NCBI GenBank assembly: GCA_002753135.1
Contig: PDZV01000028.1
Coordinates: 1 to 49,866 of the forward strand
Direction of reading: 5' to 3'
Length of the DNA: 49,866 nucleotides
DNA from: Magnetococcales bacterium WMHbinv6
Lineage (GTDB): Bacteria > Pseudomonadota > Magnetococcia > Magnetococcales > Magnetaquicoccaceae
Shown: positions 1 to 7,603 of the stretch, one piece after another
Position numbering within the stretch: position 1 is the first letter of the stretch
Layout: every line of letters starts with the position of its first letter
Notes under the pieces: generated by a model
Told to the model about the DNA's origin: nothing
Database searches by the model: none
Seen by the model: the letters and a program-made list of their open reading frames with translations, nothing else
Program-made: the position numbers and the translations under genes

Positions 1-1
1 C

Positions 2-337
2 GGCACGGCAACCAGTTACGGCGGTGGCGGCGGTGGGGCCGATGACAATGCAGGGAGTGGTGGCAGCGGCGGCCTTGGCGGTGGTGGGCATGGTGCCAAA
101 CATACCGGGGCCAATGCCACCTCTGGCTCGACCAATAGTGGCGGTGGTGGTGGTGGGGCTTATGTGACCACGCTGACTGGAGCTGGTGGATCCGGGGTTG
201 TCATTATCGCCTATCCCGACACCTATTTACCGCTCTCTTTCATCGACGTTGGCCTGATCTATAACGTTGATACGGTAACCAGACCCGGTTATCGCGTGTA
301 TCGATTCACTGCCGGAACCGGCAATATCAAATGGTGA
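2..337 (+). CDS. Glycine-rich phage tail-fibre-like protein, C-terminal part (5' end outside window)
   Basis: The open frame enters from the left edge and stops with TGA at 335-337, leaving 111 residues. The first ~65 are almost only Gly with Ser, Ala, Asn and Thr, followed by the short motif GGSGVVIIAYP and a ~40-residue hydrophobic tail. A Gly-rich stretch ending in GGSG(I/V)VII.YP is typical of the C-terminal glycine-rich domains of phage tail fibres and related adhesins, so I read this as a fibre tip. The next gene starts three bases after the stop and also looks like a phage structural protein, which supports a prophage or phage remnant. An unrelated glycine-rich surface protein is the alternative. 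Confidence 0.6.
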   Translation, partial: GTATSYGGGGGGADDNAGSGGSGGLGGGGHGAKHTGANATSGSTNSGGGGGGAYVTTLTGAGGSGVVIIAYPDTYLPLSFIDVGLIYNVDTVTRPGYRVYRFTAGTGNIKW

Positions 338-340
338 CTT

Positions 341-733
341 ATGGCGCACTATGCTTTTCTCGATAATAATAATATCGTCACGGAAGTGATTCCTGGCCGC
401 GATGAAGGGGAGCTGGCCATCGATTGGGAAGTGTGGTACGGAAATTTCCGTGGGCAAACCTGCAGACGCACCTCATACAACACCTTCGGGGGCAGACATC
501 GCGGTGGCGGTACACCCTTTCGCAAAAATTTTGCGGGAGTCGGCTATTGCTATGATGCCCGGCGGAATGCCTTCCTGGCACCGCAACCTTACCCCTCCTG
601 GGTACTGGACGAACAAAGCGGGTTATGGCAAGCACCGATCCCTGAACCAACAGAGGGCAGACCGTGGCGGTGGAACGAAGAGGAGCAAACCTGGCACAAG
701 GAGAGTGGCACCGTGCTGGCATCAGCAGGCTGA
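341..733 (+). CDS. Phage-type structural protein (small virion/tail-associated family)
   Basis: The protein is 130 residues. It opens with MAHYAFLDNNNIVTEVI, has a central TSYNTFGG segment and RKNFAGVGYCYD, then PQPYPSWVLDE and a Trp-rich end. This pattern (an opening 'AxLDxNNxVxxVI', a 'RKNxAGxGYxYD' block and a 'PYPSWxLD' block) is one I recognise from small structural proteins of tailed phages, especially T4-like marine phages. The exact virion role is not known to me. It lies 3 bp after the glycine-rich fibre gene and is probably co-transcribed with it. It is the last phage-like gene before the housekeeping gene ispH. Confidence 0.7.
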   Translation: MAHYAFLDNNNIVTEVIPGRDEGELAIDWEVWYGNFRGQTCRRTSYNTFGGRHRGGGTPFRKNFAGVGYCYDARRNAFLAPQPYPSWVLDEQSGLWQAPIPEPTEGRPWRWNEEEQTWHKESGTVLASAG

Positions 734-903
734 AACGGCCTCTCTGGCCTGCCACATGGTGTTGATCAGTACAAGCCTTTGCTGGCAAAACATGCCATAA
801 TGCACGTGTGGCCGGGCAGGAGAGAACCGATTGTACGCCTGGCAACACGGCTGATCAGAACCATAGCACTGCTGGCAACAACGTTGCATCAGAAAGAGGA
901 AAA

Positions 904-1863
904 ATGCGCATTATCTTAGCGGAACCGCGCGGTTTTTGTGCCGGGGTAGATCGGGCCATTGCCATTGTTGAAAGTGCCCTGGTCAAATTCAGCCCGCCGA
1001 TTTATGTCCGTCACGAAATTGTCCATAACCGTTGGGTGGTAGAGGCGCTGCGGCGCAAAGGGGCCATTTTTGTCCAGGAGTTGCAGGAAATTCCAGAAGG
1101 TGCCACGGTGATTTTTTCTGCCCATGGCGTTGCCAAAACCGTGGAGGAAGAGGGCAAACGGCGCACCTTGCGCATTTTGGATGCAACCTGTCCTCTGGTC
1201 AGCAAAGTGCATCGCGAGGCGGATCGTCTGGATCGTAACGGGCATCGTTTGATCTTGATCGGCCATCCCGGCCATCCGGAAGTGGTGGGAACGTTGGGAC
1301 AATTGCCCGAAGGTCAGATAGAGCTGGTCTCCAAAGCAGCGGATGTGGCCCGGTTACCCCTGCAGATTGACCAACGGCCAAACCAGCGGATTGCCTATAT
1401 CACTCAAACCACGCTCTCTTTGGATGAAACCGCCGATATTGTGGCCACTTTGCAGGCGCGCTTTCCGGATATTGTCGGCCCGGCACGAGAGGATATTTGC
1501 TATGCCACGCAGAACCGGCAAAATGCCGTCAAGGCGTTGGCCCAGAACTGCGATTGCATTTTGGTATTGGGTGCCCCCAACAGCAGCAATTCCAACCGAC
1601 TGCGCGAGGTCGCCCTGCGGGCGGGTGTCACCGCCCATTTGATTGAATCGGCAGAGGATGTGCAGCCAGAATGGCTGCAGGGTATCCAGGCATTGGGCAT
1701 TACAGCCGGGGCCTCGGCACCGGAAATATTGGTGGATGAGCTGTTGTCTGCCTTGACCACCCCCGGCAACCGCTTGCACGGTGCCAGCAAAGAGGATGTC
1801 GAACTGCTCTCAATCAGCAAAGAAAATCTTTTTTTCTCCCTGCCGGAAAGTTTGCGGGATTAG
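904..1863 (+). CDS. ispH: 4-hydroxy-3-methylbut-2-enyl diphosphate reductase
   Basis: IspH catalyses the last step of the MEP isoprenoid pathway, reducing HMBPP to IPP and DMAPP with a [4Fe-4S] cluster in the cytosol. The 319-residue product has the family's three cluster cysteines: Cys12 in RGFCAGV, Cys96 in DATCPLV and Cys199 in [10 protein letters not shown]. The active-site motifs [13 protein letters not shown] and APNSSNS are also present. The frame is open from 808, but ATG 904 is chosen because an AGAGGA ribosome site lies just before it (895-900) and the protein then starts [12 protein letters not shown] as in other IspH proteins. The length is normal. It sits alone between phage-like genes. 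Confidence 0.97.
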   Translation: MRIILAEPRGFCAGVDRAIAIVESALVKFSPPIYVRHEIVHNRWVVEALRRKGAIFVQELQEIPEGATVIFSAHGVAKTVEEEGKRRTLRILDATCPLVSKVHREADRLDRNGHRLILIGHPGHPEVVGTLGQLPEGQIELVSKAADVARLPLQIDQRPNQRIAYITQTTLSLDETADIVATLQARFPDIVGPAREDICYATQNRQNAVKALAQNCDCILVLGAPNSSNSNRLREVALRAGVTAHLIESAEDVQPEWLQGIQALGITAGASAPEILVDELLSALTTPGNRLHGASKEDVELLSISKENLFFSLPESLRD

Positions 1864-2011
1864 AAGCTGCCACAGCGGTTGCATGGATTTTTCTGGTCAA
1901 TTGCTCTGGTTGCCACACTTGCAGCTGTCATTGGATGAAGCATTGTCTTCATGGAGGCATCATATTGTTGGATGTACCACCCATTATTCATTGATGGCCA
2001 TGAAAATTCTT

Positions 2012-2039
2012 TTGATTATGATAGAGCTTCAGGTATATA
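2012..2039 (+). promoter_or_regulatory. Predicted sigma70-type promoter of the chitosanase gene
   Basis: TTGATT (2012-2017) and TATATA (2034-2039) are separated by 16 bp in a noticeably AT-rich stretch. The region from 1864 to 2106 holds no convincing gene. An AAAGGT...ACCTTT dyad (about 2040-2080) lies between this promoter and the start codon. A ribosome site AAGG near 2097 precedes the ATG at 2107. Confidence 0.4.
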
Positions 2040-2106
2040 AAAAGGTAAAGTTGCATCCAGTCATCCATCGACTCACCTTTGTAGAACATTTTCCATAAGG
2101 TAAATC

Positions 2107-3042
2107 ATGCCAACGTTGAGCAATCTGCAAAAATTGACGTGCCAAGCGATTGTGAATATCTTTGAAACTGGAAAAGTTTTAGGCGATTACGGTAATGTGA
2201 CCCTGCTGAAAGGGGACAGCGGCCATCTGACCTATGGTCGCTCACAAACGACCTTGGGCAGTGGCAATCTCTATCTGCTGATTAAAAGCTACTGCGAAGC
2301 CCAAGATGCCGTTTATGGAAAAGCTCTGCAACCCTTTTTGCCGCAGTTGCAGAACAGAGATTTGTCTCTGGACTATGATACCACCCTGCGGGATTTGTTG
2401 CGCCATGCCGGCGATGATCCGGTGATGCAAGAGGAGCAGGATCAATTTTTCGACCGGGTCTATTGGCAATCGGCGGCGACCTTGGCCGATGCGATCAAGA
2501 CGACCACCGCTTTAGGCATGGCTATCGTCTACGACAGCCGCATTCATGGTTCCTGGTCGCTGCTGCGCGACAAAACCAATGGCAGCTACGATACACTGGA
2601 GCAACTCGGCGAGCAGCTGTGGTTCGACCGTTATGTGGCCACCCGCAGGCAGTGGCTGGCCACGCACGCCAATGCGCTTTTACACAAAACGGTCTATCGC
2701 ATGGAAAGTTTCCAAATCATGATCGCACAGAACAAATGGAATCTGCCGTTACCCCTGACTGTGCGTGGTGAAGTGATCGGCGAGGAGAAGTTGTTCCATA
2801 CTCCTTCTTTTGCCTCCGCACATGACGACAGCCAACCGATGTTGCATTTGACCTCACCCCTCACCACAGGAGAGGCAGTGCGCCGCATGCAGACTCTTCT
2901 GAAAGAGGCTGGTTATTCATTGACGGTAGACGGTCAATTTGGCCAGGATACCGAACAAGCCGTTATCAAGTTTCAGCAAAATAATGGCCTGAAACCTGAC
3001 GGCATTGTTGGTTCCGCCACATGGTCAAAGTTGGCCCCCTGA
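2107..3042 (+). CDS. GH46-type chitosanase with C-terminal peptidoglycan-binding domain
   Basis: The protein is 311 residues with no signal peptide. Residues ~1-230 match the glycoside hydrolase 46 chitosanase layout: an early acidic residue in NIFETG (Glu20), then Asp37 in [13 protein letters not shown], spaced like the catalytic Glu/Asp pair of Streptomyces chitosanase. YDSRIHGSW lies further on. Residues ~250-311 form a PG_binding_1 domain ([35 protein letters not shown]). Enzymes of this type cut beta-1,4-linked aminosugar polymers. The intracellular, wall-binding form suggests a phage endolysin-like role or export by another route. Its stop lies 10 bp from the convergent xerC stop. The fold is clear by motif; the true substrate is not known. 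Confidence 0.82.
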   Translation: MPTLSNLQKLTCQAIVNIFETGKVLGDYGNVTLLKGDSGHLTYGRSQTTLGSGNLYLLIKSYCEAQDAVYGKALQPFLPQLQNRDLSLDYDTTLRDLLRHAGDDPVMQEEQDQFFDRVYWQSAATLADAIKTTTALGMAIVYDSRIHGSWSLLRDKTNGSYDTLEQLGEQLWFDRYVATRRQWLATHANALLHKTVYRMESFQIMIAQNKWNLPLPLTVRGEVIGEEKLFHTPSFASAHDDSQPMLHLTSPLTTGEAVRRMQTLLKEAGYSLTVDGQFGQDTEQAVIKFQQNNGLKPDGIVGSATWSKLAP

Positions 3043-3052
3043 TCGGGCGTGT

Positions 3053-4015
3053 TCAATCGGTTTTTTTGGCGCGGGGATGGGCATCATCATAGACGCGCAT
3101 CAAACGGGCTTGATCGAGGTGGGTATAGCGTTGGGTCGTGGCCAGTGAGGCGTGTCCCAACATCTCCTGAATGGCACGCAGATCGGCTCCGGCTTGCAGC
3201 AGGTGGGTAGCAAAAGCGTGGCGCAGGGCATGGGGGGTAATCTTTTCCGGCAACGCCAACCAGCGCCGCCGCTGTTGCAGCAGACGTTGCACCTGGCGCG
3301 GATTGAGACGGTTGTCGCCATTGCCCTGCCGCACCCCAATAAAAAGAGGCTCATTGACAGCGGCAGCGGGCAACGCCAGATCGCGCTGCTGCAAATAGTG
3401 TGCAATGGCCTGCACGGAAGCACGACCGAGGGGGACAATCCGCTCCTTCTCTCCTTTGCCCACCACCCTTGCCTCACGGCTGTTCAGGTTAAGATCCAGC
3501 CGATTCAATTGGCACAATTCGCTGACCCGCAAACCGGATCCGTAGAGCAGCTCCAGAATGGCCCGATCACGGGCCTGCACCCAATCAGCCGGTGGGGCTT
3601 CGGAATCCACGGGAGGGGGCGACTCCAACAAACGGACGGTATCCTCTTCACTGGGGGCACGGGGCAAGCGCAGACCCAGCTTGGGTGTGCTGACCCATTT
3701 TGCCGGGTTATGCGGCAATTGACCGTTGCTTTCCAGAAAATGAAACCAGGAACGCAAAGCCGCCATCTGTCGCTGCAAGGTGGCGCGGGCCTTTTTTTCC
3801 CGGTGCGCATGGGCCAGATAGGCCCGCATATCGACGGGACGCAGCGTTGTCAACTGCGCCATGGTCAAGGCAACTCCCTTGTATTTTTGCCAAAATTCCA
3901 TAAAACTGGTCAGATCGTGCAGGTAGGCCGCCACGGTGCGCGCTGCCAGTCGTTGTTCGGAGCGCAAATGGCGCAGAAAAGGTTCCCATAAGGGATGGCT
4001 TGGCTGTTCAGACAT
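3053..4015 (-). CDS. xerC: Tyrosine recombinase XerC
   Basis: XerC acts with XerD at dif to resolve chromosome dimers. The 320-residue product has the N-terminal SAM-like core-binding domain (~8-95) and the catalytic domain (~120-305). All active-site residues are visible: Arg163 (GSGLRVSEL), Lys187 (VGKGEKERIVPL), His262 and Arg265 (PHALRHAFATHLL), His288 (LGHASL) and Tyr297 (TTQRYTHL). Length and motif wording match chromosomal XerC rather than phage integrases. In many Proteobacteria xerC sits beside a DUF484 gene. Here a DUF484 gene is 1.2 kb upstream on the same strand, with an oppositely oriented glycosyltransferase gene between them. Confidence 0.93.
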   Translation of the reverse strand: MSEQPSHPLWEPFLRHLRSEQRLAARTVAAYLHDLTSFMEFWQKYKGVALTMAQLTTLRPVDMRAYLAHAHREKKARATLQRQMAALRSWFHFLESNGQLPHNPAKWVSTPKLGLRLPRAPSEEDTVRLLESPPPVDSEAPPADWVQARDRAILELLYGSGLRVSELCQLNRLDLNLNSREARVVGKGEKERIVPLGRASVQAIAHYLQQRDLALPAAAVNEPLFIGVRQGNGDNRLNPRQVQRLLQQRRRWLALPEKITPHALRHAFATHLLQAGADLRAIQEMLGHASLATTQRYTHLDQARLMRVYDDAHPRAKKTD

Positions 4016-4041
4016 GTGATGGCCCCGATCAGGTAAAATGC

Positions 4042-4065
4042 CAGAATGGTCTACTGCTCATTCTG
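4042..4065. promoter_or_regulatory. Inverted repeat CAGAATG-N10-CATTCTG between xerC and glycosyltransferase gene
   Basis: Two perfect 7-bp arms (4042-4048 and 4059-4065) are separated by 10 bp. The dyad lies 27-50 bp upstream of the xerC start and about 95 bp upstream of the divergent glycosyltransferase start. Size and position suit an operator for a dimeric regulator, but a chance hairpin is possible. Confidence 0.3.
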
Positions 4066-4158
4066 CGCTGACGCAAGGGCCGTTCCAGGGCCATATGGCT
4101 TGTCATGCAATGATATTTATTTGTTCTTATTGTTTACTTCCATTGATCAGGCAGGGGC

Positions 4159-5145
4159 ATGAGTTCAACTTCCTGGCGTTTGTTGACGCTGAACTGTCAT
4201 GAGGCTTGGGTGCATCAGCTGCATACCCTGCCTTGCCAACTGGATATCATCGACGGACTTCCAGGTCGCTATACGGCAGCTTGGGATCAGCGCATTCGCC
4301 CGCTGCCTGCCAATGGGCGCTTGATCACCTTGCAACAGGCGCTGTCGGATGCAACCCCATACCACTGCATCATTGCCCACAGCATGAGCGATCTGCTGGA
4401 TGTCAAGAGTTTGGCGTGGCCCCGCATTCTGGTATTGCACAATACCCTGGAAGGGCGGATACACAGCCACACCCAAAGTTCACCAGAGCAGGTGCGCGCT
4501 GTTTTGCGTCAATATGTCCAGCTGACCGGAACGCATGTGATTGCCGTAACAGCCATGAAGGGCCGTTCATGGGGATTTGGCAAGGATATTGTCCCTTGCG
4601 GGGTGGATGTGGCCGGTTATCCGGCCTGGTCGGGGGAGCTGGCTTGCGGTATTCGGGTTGCCAATCAGATTCATCCGAAGCGCAGCTTGCTCAATTGGAC
4701 CTTTCATGAAGCGACATTCCAGGATATTCCGGTACGACTGGTGGGGCACAATCCAGAGTTTCCTGGTGTGGTCCCAGCCGACAATTGGGACCACCTGAAA
4801 AGTTTATTGCAGAGCCATCGTTTTTTTATTCATACCGCAGATCCGCAACAGGAGGATGGCTATAACATGGCGGTATTGGAAGCCATGGCTGCCGGTTTGC
4901 CGGTGTTGGGCAATCGCCATCACTCCTCACCAATTGTCGACGGAGTAAGCGGCTATTTGAGCGATGACCCGCAGGAGTTGGCGCACCGGGCCAGAGAGTT
5001 GCTGGAAAATCGAGAGCTGGCGCAGCAATTGGGCATGGCGGCCCGGCGCACGGTGCAGGAAAAATTTTCGTTGCACCGTTTTGCAGCCCGCCTGCAACAA
5101 TCGATCCGCACAGCCAGGCGTCAGTGGACGAAAGGCCGCCAGTAG
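4159..5145 (+). CDS. GT4-like glycosyltransferase
   Basis: The product is 328 residues without a signal peptide or membrane segment. The C-terminal half carries the GT-B/GT4 signature: a DGYNMAVLEAMAAGLPVLG segment (equivalent to the family E-x7-E motif, with Asp as the first acid and a Glu beside it), then IVDGVSGYL and a helical end with ELLENRELAQQLG and AARRTV. An HPKRSLLNW segment stands where a nucleotide-sugar loop is expected. It probably transfers a sugar from a nucleotide donor to a glycan or lipid at the inner face of the cytoplasmic membrane; donor and acceptor cannot be told. The N-terminal domain is short for the family. A CAGGCAGGGG purine run precedes ATG 4159. It sits alone between the minus-strand genes xerC and DUF484. 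Confidence 0.8.
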   Translation: MSSTSWRLLTLNCHEAWVHQLHTLPCQLDIIDGLPGRYTAAWDQRIRPLPANGRLITLQQALSDATPYHCIIAHSMSDLLDVKSLAWPRILVLHNTLEGRIHSHTQSSPEQVRAVLRQYVQLTGTHVIAVTAMKGRSWGFGKDIVPCGVDVAGYPAWSGELACGIRVANQIHPKRSLLNWTFHEATFQDIPVRLVGHNPEFPGVVPADNWDHLKSLLQSHRFFIHTADPQQEDGYNMAVLEAMAAGLPVLGNRHHSSPIVDGVSGYLSDDPQELAHRARELLENRELAQQLGMAARRTVQEKFSLHRFAARLQQSIRTARRQWTKGRQ

Positions 5146-5252
5146 CGGTTTATCCAACCACCTCACAAACGCATGGACAATCAAAAGGAGAATGGAGGGC
5201 AAGAGCAGCGGCGATCAACCGACAATGTTACCGGTTGGCCATCCGCCCGGGA

Positions 5253-5972
5253 TCAGACAATCATGCGGAACAGGCAATGGCTGAACACATTGGCCAGATC
5301 CTGCAACAGATCGGTAGCATCGCTGGGCAAAAAGCGGTTGGGCGCTTCGCCACCCAGGTTGAGGGCACCGATCAAACGCCGGTGCGCAGAGAGACCATCG
5401 GCAGGGGCATAGAGCGGCACCAGCGCTTCGGAACGGATGGAGGTGGTCAATTGACCAAAATAGCTTTGTTTATGCTTGCCTTCCCGTCCAACGCGAATGA
5501 CGGGCGCACTCCCCTCCCCCAAAATTTGCGTCAACAGGGTATGGTCGAGGATAAACAGCCGTTCTTCCAGTGCTTCCGGCGGTGGGGTGCGGCGAAACAG
5601 CTGCACCAAAGGGGATTCCTGGGCAGTAAGAGAGATGGTCACCCGTTTGATATTGAATAAATTTTCCGGCTCTTGCGTGGCGATGGCAACGATGGCCCAG
5701 GGGGTGGTCGCCAGGATCATTTGCGTTTGAATGGTATGAAAAGCACGGTAGATCTCTTCATTGCGCAACAAACGGTTGAGAATGGCATCAAGCTTATCGC
5801 GCAACTGATCGTTTTGGCGACGCAAATGGCTTAATTGACCGGCCTCCAGGCTGATCACCTTTTCCGAGTCGGCGGCGGTCGGCAGCAGTTCCGGATGGTT
5901 CGGCAAAAAATCCGGGTTTTGTTGCAACCAAGCCAGGATCTGAGCTTCTTTAAGGGGGGGCATCGTGTTCAT
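5253..5972 (-). CDS. DUF484 family protein
   Basis: The 239-residue protein starts with a helical segment (AQILAWLQQNPDFLPNHPELL) followed by ISLEAGQLSHLRRQN and a coiled-coil stretch (~40-70). A GAF-like domain follows (~75-235, with IGALNLGGEAPNRFLPSDATDLL near the end). This is the layout of DUF484 (YigA of E. coli), a family usually encoded between dapF and xerC and of unknown biochemical role. The genomic link to xerC is conserved here apart from the intervening glycosyltransferase. ATG 5972 is used; a second ATG at 5963 is possible and neither has a clear ribosome site. Confidence 0.85.
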   Translation of the reverse strand: MNTMPPLKEAQILAWLQQNPDFLPNHPELLPTAADSEKVISLEAGQLSHLRRQNDQLRDKLDAILNRLLRNEEIYRAFHTIQTQMILATTPWAIVAIATQEPENLFNIKRVTISLTAQESPLVQLFRRTPPPEALEERLFILDHTLLTQILGEGSAPVIRVGREGKHKQSYFGQLTTSIRSEALVPLYAPADGLSAHRRLIGALNLGGEAPNRFLPSDATDLLQDLANVFSHCLFRMIV

Positions 5973-5979
5973 GCTGGTT

Positions 5980-6008
5980 GTTATGCCTCGAAATCAGGAA
6001 TCTTGCAA
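5980..6008 (-). promoter_or_regulatory. Possible promoter of the DUF484 gene
   Basis: On the minus strand TTGCAA (6008-6003) and CATAAC (5985-5980) are 17 bp apart. The expected transcription start would fall at about 5973, next to the ATG at 5972, so the mRNA could be leaderless. No Shine-Dalgarno sequence is visible upstream of the gene, in agreement. The match is moderate only. Confidence 0.33.
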
Positions 6009-6019
6009 GTAAAAATTCG

Positions 6020-6049
6020 TTGACGGCCATGGGGAACGGCGCGTATTAT
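6020..6049 (+). promoter_or_regulatory. Strong predicted sigma70 promoter of the arsR-rhodanese pair
   Basis: TTGACG (6020-6025) and TATTAT (6044-6049) are 18 bp apart, the best -35/-10 pair I noticed in the window. It points towards the ArsR-type gene about 95 bp downstream, leaving a leader of roughly 90 nt. Confidence 0.55.
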
Positions 6050-6146
6050 CCATCACGAAATTTACGTAGCAGGAGACCGGATTTGAGCTGGCGAGGCAAT
6101 GCCGGGATTCTTGTTAGTTATTGGTGAATAAATTCAGGGGGATGTG

Positions 6147-6458
6147 GTGTCCGGCAATATAGATGAAGCCAACATAGAAAAGGTTGCACGCTGCATGAAG
6201 GCGTTGGCTCACCCTCTGCGGCTGAAGGTGATTGTCGCCCTGAATGATCAGGAGTTGAGCGTGCAGGAACTGGTCGAAGCGGTTGGTACGACCCAATCCA
6301 ATGTCTCCCAACACCTGACCATTATGCGTGACAAACAGATTCTTTCCTCTCGTCGGGATGCCAACCAGGTATTTTATCGGGTCGGTGATTGCAAGGTATT
6401 GGATTTGGTCTCATTGACCCGCAATATTTTTTGCAACGCCACCCACACAGAGACCTAA
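6147..6458 (+). CDS. ArsR-family winged-helix transcriptional regulator
   Basis: The product is 103 residues. It has the ArsR/SmtB fold signature: KALAHPLRLKVIVAL (helix 1-2), LSVQELVEAVGTTQSNVSQHLTIMRD (helix-turn-helix) and SSRRDANQVFYRV (wing). The classical metal-binding ELCVCDL motif is absent. Three cysteines, Cys16, Cys82 and Cys96, remain; two lie in the first and the C-terminal helices, as in thiol-based ArsR sensors. A rhodanese gene follows after 24 bp, which hints at a sulfur or persulfide signal. GTG 6147 is preferred over GTG 6144 because the AGGGGGA purine run ends at 6141. A strong promoter lies upstream. Confidence 0.88.
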   Translation: MSGNIDEANIEKVARCMKALAHPLRLKVIVALNDQELSVQELVEAVGTTQSNVSQHLTIMRDKQILSSRRDANQVFYRVGDCKVLDLVSLTRNIFCNATHTET

Positions 6459-6482
6459 TAGCTGAAATCTTCAGGTTGCACC

Positions 6483-6899
6483 ATGAACTGGTTACAAGAA
6501 AACGCCATCACTTTACTGCTGCTGGCAGGTTTTGCCATTTTGCTGCAACGTGGCCCTTTGATGGCCAAAATGGCAGGAGTGCAGCACCTCGACGTGCATG
6601 AGTTGGCCAAACGGCTGGCATCCTCCTCGCCGCCACTCTTGTTGGATGTACGCTCACAACAGGAGTACAAGGGGGGACACGCGCCGCAAGCACTGTTGAT
6701 CCCGCTTGGGGATTTGCGTGACAGACTCGAAGAGGTGAAACGACAGGCCTCCTCACGCCCGGTTGCGGTCATCTGCCGCAGTGGCAACCGTTCCATTTAT
6801 GGCGCGGTACTCCTGAAACGATCTGGCATAACACAAGTTTTCAACATTTCGGGCGGCATGCTGGATTGGCAGGCACAGGGGTATCCGGTGCGCAGCTGA
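6483..6899 (+). CDS. Membrane-anchored rhodanese-domain protein
   Basis: The 138-residue protein has one N-terminal membrane segment (~8-21, NAITLLLLAGFAILL) and a single rhodanese domain (~35-135). The catalytic loop is CRSGNR with Cys98, the residue that carries the persulfide. LDVRSQQEY and SGGMLDWQAQGYPV are the usual flanking motifs. Rhodaneses of this anchored form (YibN-like) move sulfane sulfur at the cytoplasmic membrane; the acceptor is unknown. It is probably co-transcribed with the upstream ArsR regulator, which may sense the same chemistry. Confidence 0.9.
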   Translation: MNWLQENAITLLLLAGFAILLQRGPLMAKMAGVQHLDVHELAKRLASSSPPLLLDVRSQQEYKGGHAPQALLIPLGDLRDRLEEVKRQASSRPVAVICRSGNRSIYGAVLLKRSGITQVFNISGGMLDWQAQGYPVRS

Positions 6900-6942
6900 T
6901 CTGCTTGTCTTACCGATCTTCTTGCAGGAAACAGAGAAACAT

Positions 6943-7581
6943 ATGGCTATTGAAGAAGAGATCAAGCTGACGGCACCGGCGGCAGCCGTATTGGATGCCA
7001 TGGCGCAGGATGGTGAGTTGTTGGCCAAGTGCCAGGGCACCCCGATCAAGACCCGTCATTTTCTGGCAACCTACTATGATACGCCGGAACGTGGCCTGTT
7101 GCAGAATCATCTGGCCTTTCGCATGCGGCAGGAGCAGGGTGGTGGCTTGCGGGCCAATCTCAAGGGGACGGGTGGCCCGATGGTGGCCGGTTTTGCCCAA
7201 CGACAAGAGTGGGAAGAGTTGCTGGCAGCGCCGATTCAACGATGGGATGAACTGCCTGCCGGGGAGATGCGCGCCCATATTCTGGCGGCAGTGGATGCCC
7301 ATGCGGCTTTGCTCCCCCTCTTTGTGACCGATTTTCAACGCCGCGTCTTGTTGTTGCAGTGGGAGGGAAACCGGGTAGAAATGGCACTGGATCAAGGAGT
7401 CATTCGCACCGAAGATCGGGTGCATCACCTGGCGGAAGTGGAGCTGGAACGACTGGCAGGCGATGGAGAGGCGATTCGTGTTTTGGCGGATGGGCTGTTG
7501 CAACGCTATGGCCTGGTTTATTCACAGCGCAGCAAGTTCGGTTTGGGGCTGGCATTGTTGGGCATTGAGCAGACGATCTGA
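6943..7581 (+). CDS. CYTH-domain protein (triphosphate tunnel metalloenzyme)
   Basis: The 212-residue protein starts MAIEEEIKL, giving the family's ExExK motif at Glu4-Glu6-Lys8, which binds metal and triphosphate. Alternating charged strands follow: YYDTPERGLLQNHLAFRMRQE, LRANLKG, RVLLLQWEGNRVEMALDQG, LAEVELERLAGD and SKFGLGLALL. That is the eight-strand tunnel of CYTH enzymes such as inorganic triphosphatase YgiF and thiamine triphosphatase. There is no C-terminal CHAD domain, so the substrate is open. ATG 6943 is chosen since it places the ExExK motif at the very N-terminus; the frame is open from 6922. The gene follows the rhodanese gene by 43 bp. Confidence 0.85.
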   Translation: MAIEEEIKLTAPAAAVLDAMAQDGELLAKCQGTPIKTRHFLATYYDTPERGLLQNHLAFRMRQEQGGGLRANLKGTGGPMVAGFAQRQEWEELLAAPIQRWDELPAGEMRAHILAAVDAHAALLPLFVTDFQRRVLLLQWEGNRVEMALDQGVIRTEDRVHHLAEVELERLAGDGEAIRVLADGLLQRYGLVYSQRSKFGLGLALLGIEQTI

Positions 7582-7603
7582 GCAAAATCGAGGATTGTAA
7601 ACA

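Noticed and set aside
1-190. Glycine-codon repeats at the left edge as a CRISPR or satellite array
   Set aside because: The repeat units are irregular GGT/GGC codons in an open frame ending in a fibre-type motif, so this is a protein-coding glycine-rich tract.
1781-2098. Open frame of 105 codons overlapping the end of ispH
   Set aside because: It overlaps ispH in another frame, has no ribosome site and covers the AT-rich promoter region of the chitosanase gene.
3152-3991. Plus-strand open frame of 279 codons
   Set aside because: Antisense to xerC; composition is a shadow and no domain is visible.
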